A DNA stretch of 18,218 nucleotides from assembly GCA_946482635.1 (NCBI GenBank), contig CAMLSG010000102.1:1-18218 (forward strand), read 5' to 3'. The translations under genes were made by a program, and so were the position numbers. Shown here piece after piece: positions 1-8,400 of the stretch. The stretch is from an uncultured Duganella sp. GTDB lineage: Bacteria > Pseudomonadota > Gammaproteobacteria > Burkholderiales > Burkholderiaceae. Numbering within the stretch: the first letter of the stretch is position 1; every line of letters begins with the position of its first letter. The notes beneath the pieces were generated by a model. That model was not told where the DNA came from. It worked only from the letters and a program-made list of their open reading frames with translations, and did not search any database.

Positions 1-536
1 GCGGCCTCGCCACCCTTTGGCGTCAGCGTGCGCACCATCGCCAGTTTGGCTTTCTGCGGCGGCTGCTGGTTAGGATCGGCCAGTTGCATGGCCTTGTCGT
101 AAGACTGGCTGGCCAGCTTGGCGTACACGTCGCCCAGGTTTTCATGGGCGGTGGCATAAGCAGGATTGGTGCGGATCGCGCGTTCCAGCGCCACGCGGGC
201 CTTATCGTAATTGCCGGCCGAGGCGTGCAGCACGGCCAGGTTGTTATAAGGCTCCGGCAATTCCGGATAATCTTCCGTCAGCTTTTGGAAAATATTAATG
301 GCTTCGGCCGATTTGCCCTGTTCGGACAAAATCATCCCTTTAATAAAACGCAATTGTGCATCCTTTGGCCGTTGTGATAATGCAACATCAACCTTGGCCA
401 AAGCGGCTGGCAACTGCCCGCCACGCATCATTTTATTGATATCTGCTACCTCATCTGCCTGCGCGGAAAAGCACGCGATTAATAGCGCGGCCCCGAGCGC
501 AAGGGCTGTACGAGAGGAAATTTGCGATGCCTGCAT
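1..536 (-). CDS. Exported tetratricopeptide-repeat protein (5' part only)
   Basis: The reading frame is open from the ATG at 534-536 to the window edge, so about 178 N-terminal residues are seen and the C-terminus is missing. Residues 1-28 form a Sec signal peptide (hydrophobic ALALGAALLIACF, likely cleavage after SAQA). The rest is helical repeats with TPR signatures: roughly residues 61-94 (a GMILSEQGKSAEAI stretch), 95-128 (YNNLAVLHASAGNYDKA, then ALERAI and P) and the start of another (AHENLGDVYAKLA). TPR proteins of this kind act as periplasmic or outer-membrane-associated scaffolds; no partner can be named from the visible part. The gene diverges from the mutarotase-like gene with only 70 bp between them, so the promoters must overlap. 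No clear Shine-Dalgarno precedes the ATG; the leader is A/T-rich. Family assignment is firm, specific role unknown. Confidence 0.88.
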   Translation of the reverse strand, partial: MQASQISSRTALALGAALLIACFSAQADEVADINKMMRGGQLPAALAKVDVALSQRPKDAQLRFIKGMILSEQGKSAEAINIFQKLTEDYPELPEPYNNLAVLHASAGNYDKARVALERAIRTNPAYATAHENLGDVYAKLASQSYDKAMQLADPNQQPPQKAKLAMVRTLTPKGGEA

Positions 537-571
537 TTATTTATTTTGCCGACGGGAAATAAAGACTCATT

Positions 572-607
572 TTATCAAAACTCGGGGTGCTGAATATACT
601 TAGAAGA
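572..607 (+). promoter_or_regulatory. Putative sigma-70 promoter for a leaderless mRNA
   Basis: A -35-like TTATCA (572-577) is separated by 17 bp from a good -10 TATACT (595-600). The expected transcription start falls at about 606-607, exactly on the ATG at 607, and no Shine-Dalgarno precedes that ATG. This predicts a transcript with no 5' leader. Seen: the two hexamers and their spacing. Inferred: start site and leaderless translation. Confidence 0.4.
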
Positions 608-1359
608 TGGAACTAAGTATTACGCAGCAGGACGCGGGACATACGGCAGAGGGTTTGCCGCTATTCATATTTGCGCTCTGCAACCGCCATGGAATGGAAG
701 TCCGGATCAATACCCTGGGCGCCGCCATTTCCCGGCTCCACGTACCCGACCGGAACGGGCGGCTTGCCAATATCGTGCAAGGCGAGGCCCCGGATTGCGG
801 CATCCATTTGCTGCCCGCGCCGGGCCGTGCCTTGCATCGCTTGCCGTGGCACGCCGTGCCCCTGGTGGAAGACGCCAGCGTTGGCGTTCGCCTGGTCAGC
901 CCAGGGCCGCAGGCCGTGGTGGCGACGTATGTCCTGGACGAAGCGAACGGGCTCGCGCTGCATTGCCAGGCGCCTGCTGCAGCGCCGGCCACAATTTGCC
1001 TGCGGATTGCGCTCAATATGGCCGGCGAAGGCGATGTGCTTGGCCAATTGCTGATGGTGAGTGCGCCGCGCGTGGTGCCGGCCGGTGGACATGAGCAGGA
1101 CGTCGCGGGTACGCCGTGGGATTGCCGCGCGCAGCGGCCGCTGGGCGATTTGCCGGGGCAAGCGCGCTACCTGGTCGACCGGCACGGGGAGCTTGCGCTG
1201 CGACTGCTGGACCCCGCCAGCGGCCGCCTGCTTGCCTTGGTGGCCGATGCCGCCAGCCTGCGGCTCGGAGTAGGCGATCCCCCGAATTACCTCTGGCTCG
1301 AGCCGCAATTGCCGGCGGCGAACGGCAATATCAGCTTGCGCTTCAGCACCCAGGCCTAG
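607..1359 (+). CDS. Short galactose-mutarotase-like (aldose 1-epimerase family) protein
   Basis: The 250-aa product starts like GalM-type aldose 1-epimerases: residues 26-52 (NRHGMEVRINTLG, then a VPDRNGRLANIV segment) match the family's N-terminal strand pattern. Near the C-terminus LWLEPQ contains Glu232 at the place where the family has its catalytic base (CLETQ-type motif). The protein is about 90 residues shorter than typical GalM (about 340 aa). I cannot see the conserved central NHTYFNL-like His motif or the usual arginine motif. It is therefore a diverged member that may bind sugars without epimerase activity. The ATG at 607 is preferred over the in-frame ATG at 694 because the family-like residues begin before the second one. 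The stop codon lies inside a 14-bp palindrome (1351-1364). Confidence 0.7.
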   Translation: MELSITQQDAGHTAEGLPLFIFALCNRHGMEVRINTLGAAISRLHVPDRNGRLANIVQGEAPDCGIHLLPAPGRALHRLPWHAVPLVEDASVGVRLVSPGPQAVVATYVLDEANGLALHCQAPAAAPATICLRIALNMAGEGDVLGQLLMVSAPRVVPAGGHEQDVAGTPWDCRAQRPLGDLPGQARYLVDRHGELALRLLDPASGRLLALVADAASLRLGVGDPPNYLWLEPQLPAANGNISLRFSTQA

Positions 1360-1364
1360 GCCTG
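1351..1364. repeat. Perfect 14-bp palindrome across a stop codon
   Basis: CAGGCCTAGGCCTG reads the same on both strands and contains the TAG stop of the mutarotase-like gene (1357-1359). No T-tract follows, so it is not a standard intrinsic terminator. It may be chance in GC-rich DNA or a protein-binding dyad. Confidence 0.5.
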
Positions 1365-1383
1365 CCGCCGGGCTTAGGGTAAA

Positions 1384-1389
1384 TACAAT
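1384..1389 (+). promoter_or_regulatory. Possible -10 element upstream of the DUF3422 gene
   Basis: TACAAT at 1384-1389 is a good -10 hexamer 38 bp before the chosen ATG at 1428, in a short A/T-rich island. The -35 position (about 1361-1366, CCTGCC) matches the consensus poorly, so only the -10 is supported. Confidence 0.3.
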
Positions 1390-1427
1390 GTTAATATTTG
1401 GACTCCGCCATCACCGAGCCCAGCCAC

Positions 1428-2729
1428 ATGAGTATCGTGTTTTCCAGCCTGAACCACACGCAGCGCGTGCCCTTAGCTGCCGAAATCCACTCGCGCCCCT
1501 TCCTGAAACTGGATGCGCCAACCCTGCTGACCCACTTCGCCATCGTGGGCGAACAGGAGCAGCAAGAGTTGCTGGCGGAGCTGTGTGGCCATTTCGGCGT
1601 GGCGGCGCCGGGCGCAGGCGGGAAGTACTTTAGCCACGACTTTGGCCGCTTCCGCCTGAAGTGGGAGCTGCACACCGAATTCGCCACCTTTACCTTTGCC
1701 GAAACGGTGGCCAGCATGCCGCTGCCGGAAGAGGCCTTCAGCAATATGCCCTCGCGCCACCTGCCGGAGCAATGGCTGTTGCGGCTGCAGGGCAGGGTGC
1801 TGGTGGCGGCGCACGTCCTGCTGGGACGGCCGGGCGGCATGCAGCATGCATTTGCGGAAAGCCTGCAGCGCCTTTTCCAGGGCGCCCCGCTGGCGGGTAG
1901 CCAGGTCATGAACGGTGGCGAAATGTGGACCGACTTTGCGATCCACGCCGATGGCTTCAGCCGCTTCGTGATCTGCGACGCCGGCATGCACGAACAGCAG
2001 TCGGGCCGCCTGGTGCAGCGCGTGCTGGAAATCGAAACCTACCGCATGATGGCCCTGCTTGGCCTGCCGGTGGCGCAGAACGCCACGCCCGAACTGAATG
2101 AAGTGGAGGCCGAACTGGCCACGCTGGCCGGCGCCCTGGTTGAAGCCGACGGCAAGGTCGATGACGGTTCCACCGAGCAGGCGCTGCTCGACCGCATTAC
2201 CCACTTGGCCGCGCGCATCGAGAAAGTCTCGGCTGATACCAGCTACCGCTTCGCCGCGTCCAAGGCTTATTTCGGCCTGGTCAACGCGCGCATCGACGAA
2301 TTGCGCGAGCTGCGCATTGAAGGCACGCCAACGGTGGAAGAATTCATGGAGCGCCGCCTGGCGCCCGCCATGAAAACCTGCGAGGCCGTTGCCGCACGCC
2401 AGCAGGCCCTGGCCGGCCGCATCGCCAACTGCAACGACCTGCTGCGCACCCGCGTCGGCATCGTGCAGGAAGCGCAGAACCGCAAGATCCTGCAGTCGAT
2501 GAACGCGCGCGCCGCCCAGCAGCTGCGCCTGCAGCAGGCCGTGGAAGGCTTGTCGGTGGCGGCGATCTCGTATTACGTGGTGGGCCTGATCGGCTATACC
2601 GCCAAGGGCGCCAAGGTGCTTGGCGTGGCGGTCAACCCCGAGCTGCTGATGGGCGTGATGGTGCCGGTGGTGGCTGTCGGCATGTGGCTGGGCCTGCGCA
2701 GCATGCACAAGCGCCTGCACCACGCATGA
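1428..2729 (+). CDS. DUF3422 family membrane-anchored protein
   Basis: The 433-aa product opens with the DUF3422 hallmark: an LAAEIHSRPF segment followed by LDAPTLLTHFAIV, then an FSHDFGRFRLKWELHTEF segment. The middle (about residues 200-370) is charged and helical and probably forms coiled coil. Two hydrophobic segments close the protein, near residues 375-395 (AAISYYVVGLIGY) and 405-428 (LLMGVMVPVVAVGMWLG), followed by a basic tail. This suggests a large cytosolic domain held at the inner membrane by a C-terminal hairpin. The biochemical role of DUF3422 is not known to me. The ATG at 1428 was chosen over an upstream in-frame TTG at 1398 because family similarity begins just after it. Its stop overlaps the start of the next gene (ATGATG at 2726-2731), implying translational coupling. 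Confidence 0.85.
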   Translation: MSIVFSSLNHTQRVPLAAEIHSRPFLKLDAPTLLTHFAIVGEQEQQELLAELCGHFGVAAPGAGGKYFSHDFGRFRLKWELHTEFATFTFAETVASMPLPEEAFSNMPSRHLPEQWLLRLQGRVLVAAHVLLGRPGGMQHAFAESLQRLFQGAPLAGSQVMNGGEMWTDFAIHADGFSRFVICDAGMHEQQSGRLVQRVLEIETYRMMALLGLPVAQNATPELNEVEAELATLAGALVEADGKVDDGSTEQALLDRITHLAARIEKVSADTSYRFAASKAYFGLVNARIDELRELRIEGTPTVEEFMERRLAPAMKTCEAVAARQQALAGRIANCNDLLRTRVGIVQEAQNRKILQSMNARAAQQLRLQQAVEGLSVAAISYYVVGLIGYTAKGAKVLGVAVNPELLMGVMVPVVAVGMWLGLRSMHKRLHHA

Positions 2730-3865
2730 TGCAGCTGGTTCGATATTGCGCCGCGCTCGTGGCGGGGGCGGTGCTGGCCGCCTGCGCACCGGTCACGCGC
2801 CTCGCGCCTGCTTCCACGGCATCGACGGTAAGCGCGCTGCGTTTTATTGGCGAGCAGCGCGTTCCGCACCAGGCCATGTTCCAGGACACCATGCTGGGCG
2901 GCTTCTCCGGGCTTGATTACGATGCCGCGCGCGGCAGCTGGCTGATCGAAAGCGACGACCGCTGCACGCACAACCCGGCGCGCTATTACGAAGCCGAACT
3001 GGATTTCGACGCCGCCGCCTTCCGCGCGGTGCGCTTCACCGGCGTACATTATTTCCTGAATGCCGACGGCAAGGACTTTGCCGCAACCGCTGCCGGATGC
3101 GTGCGTGCCGACGTGGAATCGATCCGCATCGACCCGCTGGACAGCAGCATGTGGTACGCGAGCGAAGGCGACCGCCGCTATGGCCTTGATCCCTTCATCC
3201 GGCATGCCACCCTGGGTGGTGCGCTGCTGGCCGAATTGCCGTTGCCCGAGGGGTTCAAGGTTCACAAGGATGAAGAGCGCGGCTCCCGCTACAACGCCAC
3301 CTTCGAAGGACTGGCTTTCGCACCGGATGGCCGCAGCCTGTGGGCTTCCATCGAATGGCCGCTGTATGAAGACGGCCCGATCCCGACCCCGCAGCAGGGC
3401 GCCATGGTACGCATGACGCAGTTCCAGCGGAACGGGCAGGTGCTGCGCCAGTTCGCCTATCCGCTGGACGCGATTCCTGCCGAACCGGGGCCCGGCAAGG
3501 CGGCTGAAAACGGCGTCTCCGAAATCCTCGCGCTGCCGGATGGCGAACTGCTGGTGCTGGAGCGCGCCACGGTGCAGGACGCAAATGGCGTCCACACCAA
3601 CTACGTGCGCCTGTATGCGACCGATGGCCGCGGCGCCAGCGACGTGAAAGCGCTGTCCGGCCTGGCCGGGGCGCAATACACCCCGGCACGCAAACGGCTG
3701 GTGCTGGACTTCAGCAAGCCGCCTGCGCCGCACGCCTTCAACCTGGAAGCGATGTCCTTCGGCCCGCGCCTGCCAAACGGCCACGCCACCCTGGTATTTG
3801 CCAGCGACGACAACTTTGGCAAAGGGCAGGTTACCCAGTTCCTGCTGTTCGAAGTGCTGCCCTGA
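2726..3865 (+). CDS. Esterase-like / phytase-like domain lipoprotein
   Basis: The 379-aa product begins with a lipoprotein signal peptide: hydrophobic residues 5-17 followed by the lipobox LAAC, so it should be lipid-anchored, probably in the outer membrane. The mature part has the signatures of the phytase-like esterase domain (PF13449): GGFSGLDYDAARGSWLIESDD near the N-terminus, YNATFEGLAFAPDGRSLWAS in the middle, ENGVSEILALPDGELLVLER later and LEAMSFGPRLPNG near the end. These are blades of a beta-propeller. Family members are annotated as phosphatase or esterase-like, but the substrate is unknown and no catalytic residue can be assigned with confidence. The start overlaps the DUF3422 stop; ATG 2726 and ATG 2729 are both possible. 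The overlap implies co-translation with the membrane protein and perhaps a shared envelope role (inference). Confidence 0.87.
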   Translation: MMQLVRYCAALVAGAVLAACAPVTRLAPASTASTVSALRFIGEQRVPHQAMFQDTMLGGFSGLDYDAARGSWLIESDDRCTHNPARYYEAELDFDAAAFRAVRFTGVHYFLNADGKDFAATAAGCVRADVESIRIDPLDSSMWYASEGDRRYGLDPFIRHATLGGALLAELPLPEGFKVHKDEERGSRYNATFEGLAFAPDGRSLWASIEWPLYEDGPIPTPQQGAMVRMTQFQRNGQVLRQFAYPLDAIPAEPGPGKAAENGVSEILALPDGELLVLERATVQDANGVHTNYVRLYATDGRGASDVKALSGLAGAQYTPARKRLVLDFSKPPAPHAFNLEAMSFGPRLPNGHATLVFASDDNFGKGQVTQFLLFEVLP

Positions 3866-3870
3866 GGATT

Positions 3871-3887
3871 ATTCCGCTGAGTGGAAT
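3871..3887 (+). other. Small hairpin after the phytase-like gene
   Basis: ATTCCGC and GTGGAAT pair across a 3-nt loop (one G-T wobble), six bases after the stop. No T-tract follows, so it is at best a weak or Rho-assisted 3' end. Confidence 0.25.
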
Positions 3888-3954
3888 GGTGAATTGCCGT
3901 TGGTGGTGATTCCCATCATTGCCAACATGGATCACACTTTCATCATTACTTGAA

Positions 3955-3960
3955 AGGAGA
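3955..3960 (+). promoter_or_regulatory. Strong ribosome binding site of the GST gene
   Basis: AGGAGA lies 4 bases before the ATG at 3965. It decides for this ATG and against an in-frame TTG at 3950, which would overlap the Shine-Dalgarno itself. Confidence 0.8.
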
Positions 3961-3964
3961 TCCC

Positions 3965-4576
3965 ATGAAACTGTATTACCACCCAATTTCCGGCCACGCC
4001 CACCGCGCCCACCTGTTCCTGTCCCTGCTGGGCCTCGACTTCGAACTGGTGGAAGTGGACTTGCTGAAGGCCGAGCAAAAAAGCGAGGCTTTCCTCAAAC
4101 TGAACCCCTTCGGCCAGGTGCCGGTGCTGGAAGACGACGGCGTGGTAGTCGCGGACTCCAATGCCATCCTGGTCTACCTGGCCAAGCGCTATGGCAATGA
4201 CAGCTGGCTGCCGCAGGACCCGGTCGGCGCCGCCACCGTGCAGCGCTGGCTGTCGGTTGCCGCCGGCGAGATCGCCAGCGGCCCGGCCACCGCGCGCATC
4301 ATCAACCTGTTCAAGAAGCCGGTCGATCCGGCCGACGCCATCGCGCGCGCTCACCGCATCCTCGCGCTGGTGGAAGACACCCTGGCCGGCAAGGAATGGA
4401 TCGCAGCCGCCTGGCCGACCATCGCCGATATCGCCCTGTACAGCTATATCGCCCGCGCGCCGGAAGGCAATGTCGACCTGTCAGGCTATGCGCATGTGAA
4501 AGCCTGGCTGGCCCGCGTGGAAGCACTGCCGCGCTTCCAGCCCTTCATCAAATCACCGGTCGGGCTGGCAGCATGA
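3965..4576 (+). CDS. Glutathione S-transferase family protein
   Basis: This 203-aa protein has the usual GST length and layout. Residues 1-77 are the thioredoxin-like N-domain, with [19 protein letters not shown] at the glutathione site, FGQVPVLED carrying the cis-proline, and the [14 protein letters not shown] motif that binds the gamma-glutamyl group (Asp-Ser here in place of the common Glu-Ser). The remainder is the helical C-domain, with an [10 protein letters not shown] segment like the N-capping motif of GSTs. The enzyme would conjugate or reduce substrates with glutathione in the cytosol; the actual substrate cannot be read from the sequence. Its stop overlaps the next start (ATGA, 4573-4576), so the two are translationally coupled and may handle the same type of redox or electrophile stress (inference). 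Confidence 0.93.
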   Translation: MKLYYHPISGHAHRAHLFLSLLGLDFELVEVDLLKAEQKSEAFLKLNPFGQVPVLEDDGVVVADSNAILVYLAKRYGNDSWLPQDPVGAATVQRWLSVAAGEIASGPATARIINLFKKPVDPADAIARAHRILALVEDTLAGKEWIAAAWPTIADIALYSYIARAPEGNVDLSGYAHVKAWLARVEALPRFQPFIKSPVGLAA

Positions 4577-5451
4577 ACGCGCCCTGGCACGCCGGCGAAA
4601 TCGCGATCCAGGCGACAATTGGCGCGGTGGAACGCATGGACGAAATCGGCCGCAAGGTGATCCGCGACTATATGCCGGACCAGCACCGCGATTTCTTCGC
4701 CCAGTTGCCGTTCGCCGTGTTCGGCAGCGTCGATGGCGAAGGACGGCCGTGGGCCACGCTGCGTGCCGGGGAAGAAGGCTTCATGCATTCGCCGGACCCG
4801 CAACGCCTGCAGCTGCTGCTGCCGGCACAGCCGGACGATCCGGCGCAGGCCGGCCTGCGCGACGGCGCGGCAGTCGGCATGCTCGGGATAGAGTTGCATA
4901 CGCGCCGCCGCAACCGCCTGAACGGCCGCCTGCGCGCGCTTGGCGGCGAGCAGTTCGAAATTGCCGTCGCCGAATCGTTTGGCAACTGCCCGAAATACAT
5001 CCACGAGCGCGATTACCGTTTCGAGCGCACGCCGGGCGAGGCTTCGGGCTTGCCGGCGCGCCGCCTGCCGCAACTCGATGCCCTGGCGCGCGACCTGATC
5101 GGCCGCTCCGGAACTTTTTTTGTCGCGACGTATTCTGGCAACGGCGATGAACTGCGCGTCGACGTATCGCATCGCGGCGGCCCGCCGGGTTTTGTCCAGA
5201 TCAGCAGCACAGGCAGCCTGCTGGTGCCAGACTACGAAGGCAACCGCTTCTTTTCGACTCTCGGTAACATACTGCTGAATGGCAGGGCGGGCCTGGTATT
5301 CCCCGACTTTGAGAGCGGTGGTTTGTTGCAGATGAGCGGAGCTGCGCGCGTTGTCTTGGACGGGCCGGAACGGCACTGGGAATTCCAGCCGCAGGAACTT
5401 GTGTGGCGGGAAGATGCCTTGCCGCTCAGATGGGCGCTGCTAGCAAAATAG
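4573..5451 (+). CDS. Pyridoxamine 5'-phosphate oxidase-like FMN-binding split-barrel protein
   Basis: The 292-aa product is two split-barrel halves. The first includes [23 protein letters not shown] (about residues 38-60) and [19 protein letters not shown] (about 103-121). The second includes [10 protein letters not shown], then a PPGFVQI segment, a [18 protein letters not shown] segment and [12 protein letters not shown] (about residues 180-265). This is the arrangement of the PNPOx-like proteins often encoded beside GSTs. In some bacteria this part is fused to a ferredoxin-reductase module; here it stands alone at about 290 aa. It is expected to bind FMN or a related cofactor and act in the cytosol; no substrate is known. 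It starts inside the GST stop codon and ends 19 bp before the large signalling gene, so the three could form one transcript. Confidence 0.85.
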   Translation: MNAPWHAGEIAIQATIGAVERMDEIGRKVIRDYMPDQHRDFFAQLPFAVFGSVDGEGRPWATLRAGEEGFMHSPDPQRLQLLLPAQPDDPAQAGLRDGAAVGMLGIELHTRRRNRLNGRLRALGGEQFEIAVAESFGNCPKYIHERDYRFERTPGEASGLPARRLPQLDALARDLIGRSGTFFVATYSGNGDELRVDVSHRGGPPGFVQISSTGSLLVPDYEGNRFFSTLGNILLNGRAGLVFPDFESGGLLQMSGAARVVLDGPERHWEFQPQELVWREDALPLRWALLAK

Positions 5452-5470
5452 TTCTGCTACCATCGGTGGC

Positions 5471-8400
5471 ATGGACAGGGCTTCTCTCGCTTCGCCGGGA
5501 AGGACCAGGCTGGACGCATTCGCTGCGGTGTATGAGCACAGCCCCAACTTGGCTTTTATGATGGATGCCGATGGCACTTTGCTTGCCGCGAACGCCCATG
5601 CGCGACGGCTGGCGGATGAACTCGGCGCCCGGGAGAAGGCGTTTGACCTGTTCCGCAGCTGGGCCGCCGCCGAATTGCGCGACGATGCGATCCCCGAAGC
5701 CAAGCTGCGCGGCGTATGGCGCGGCGAACTGGCCCTTTGCGAGAAGGATGGAGACGGGGCGCCGGTGACGCTGGCACTGGAATACTACGCCGGCCATGGC
5801 GACCAGCCCGAATGCTTCCGCTGCCTTGTGACGCCGCTGCCCGAAGCCGATTCCTACGGCTCGCGGCTGCGCTTCAAGCGCTTGTTCGACCATCACCCGC
5901 ACCCGATGTGGGTGTATGACGTCAGTTCGCTGCGCTTCCTGGTGGTCAACCGCGCGGCTGTCGCCATCTACGGCTATAGCGAAGAAGAATTCCTCGGTAT
6001 GACGATCGAGGATATCCGTCCCGATCACGAGCTGGAGCGCTTGCAGGTCGACCTGGAGACTTCGCCGCAGGGCGCGGCGCAGCAATCCGGGGCCTGGACC
6101 CACCGCTGCAAGGACGGCCGCCTGATCCAGGTAGAGATTTCCTCGCATCCCTTGCTGATGGCCGGCCATAAGGCGCGCTTCGTGTTCGCCCATGACGTCA
6201 CCAGGCGCCTGCGCGTCGAAAAAGCCCTGCACGAGTCGCAGGAGATGACGCAACTGGTGGTTGACCACATTCCGCACCAGATCTTCTGGAAAGACCTGGA
6301 CCTGCGTTACCGCGGCTGCAACGACGTATTCCTGCGCGCCGCCGGCCTGACGTCGCAGCAGGAAGTGGTAGGCAAGAGCGATTTCGACTTCCCCTGGTCG
6401 CACAACGCGGAGCGTATCCGGGCCGACGATGCGATGATCATCCGTAGCGGGATGCCACAGCTGAACCGGGAAGACCACCTGCTGTTCGCCGACGGCAGCG
6501 TGCACTGGTTCCTGATCAACAAGCTGCCCTTGCACGACCAGGCCGGCAAGACCATCGGCCTGCTCGGCACCATTGAGGATGTGTCCGAGCGCAAGCAGGT
6601 CGAGCTGATGCTGCAGCTGCATAACCGTGCGCTGGAATCGAGCGTCAACGCCATTGCCATCACCGCCATCCACGACGGCAGCGATACCATCAACTATGCC
6701 AACCGCGCGCTGGCCGAGCTGACCGGCCACGCGGCCGGCGAACTGGCCGGCCGCAGCCTGGAGGAGCTACTGGCCAGCGACGACGATGCCGCGGCCCGTA
6801 CCGCCCTGCATGAAGCCGTGCAAGGGCAAAGCGACGTCCAGCTCATGCTGCGCGGGCGCCATCGCGACGGCCGCAACTGGTGGGCCCAGCTCCACGTGGC
6901 GCCGGTCGGCGGCAGCGAGGGCCGGCATACGCACCGGGTCTGCGTGCTGACCGACATGACGTCCACCATGGATTACCAGGCACAGCTCGAGCACCAGGCC
7001 AGCCACGACGCGCTGACCGGCCTGCCCAACCGCAACCTGTGCGGCGACCGGCTGGCGCAAGCGATCAGCTATGCGCAGCGCTATGGCCATACGGTATGGG
7101 TGGCATTCCTCGACCTCGACAACTTCAAGCTGGTCAACGACAACCTGGGCCACGAGGCTGGCGACGAATTGCTGCGCACCGTGGCGGCGCGCCTGCGCGG
7201 CTGCGTGCGCGATACCGACACCGTGGCGCGCATGGGCGGCGACGAGTTCGTGCTGGTGCTGCTGGACGGCCACGACGCCACGCCGTCGCAAACCATGCTG
7301 CGCAAGATCCTGGACAGCATATCGGCGCCGGTGCAACTGGCGGGCCGGGAGCACACGGTGAGCTGCAGCATGGGCGTGTCGCTGTACCCGGCCGACAGCG
7401 GCGAGCCGCAGCTGCTGATGCGCTATGCCGACATTGCCATGTACCGCGCCAAGGAGAGCGGCCGCAACCAGGTGCAGTTCTACGAGCCGGCCATGCGCGC
7501 CCGCATCGTGGAGCGTGCCGCCATCGAAAACGAACTGCGCGGCGCGCTGGCGCGCAACGAAATGTTCCTGGTCTACCAGCCGAAGATGAACGTGGCGACC
7601 GGCGAAATCTCCGGCGTCGAAGCCTTGCTGCGCTGGCGCCACCCGACCATGGGCCTGATCCCGCCGGTGCGCTTCATCGGCGTGGCGGAGGAAACCGGCC
7701 TGATCGTCGCCATCGGCCGCTGGGTGATCCGCACTGCCTGCGCGCAGAACAAGGCCTGGCAGGAAGCAGGCCTGCCGCCGCTGCGGGTGGCGGTGAACGT
7801 GTCGGCGCGCCAGTTCCGCGACAAGGCACTGGCCGATGAAGTGGTGGATGCGCTGCGCAGCACCGGCCTGCTGGCCCAGTATCTCGAGCTGGAACTGACC
7901 GAGAGCATGATGATGCAGAATGCCGACGAAGCGGTGGTCACCGTGCAGCGCCTGAAGAAGGTCGGCGTGGGCATCTCGATCGACGATTTCGGCACCGGTT
8001 ATTCCAGCCTGGCCTACCTCAAGCTGTTCCCCATCGATTACCTGAAGATCGACCAGTCCTTCGTGCGCGACATGCTGGGCGACCCCACCGTTGCAGCCAT
8101 TGTGCGCTCGGTGATTTCGCTGGGCCACAGCCTGGACTTCCGCATCATCGCGGAAGGGGTGGAGACGGAAGGGCAACTGGCCTACCTGCAGCGCTACAAC
8201 TGCGACGAGGCCCAGGGCTACCACCTGAGCAAGCCGATCTTGCCGGAGGAGTTTGCAACGCTGCTCCAGCAGGAACAGTCGCGCCAGCCGGCGCTGCGGC
8301 CGACAGATGAACGCAAGGGCACCTTGCTGCTGCTCGACGACGAACCGAATGTGCTGTCGTCGCTGATGCGGCTGTTGCGGCGCGACGGCTACCAGATCCT

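Noticed and set aside
1473..2789. 438-codon minus-strand frame opposite the DUF3422 gene
   Set aside because: No domain, no ribosome site; shadow of a real gene.
2594..3784. 396-codon minus-strand frame opposite the lipoprotein gene
   Set aside because: Shadow; the plus strand has a lipobox and PF13449 motifs.
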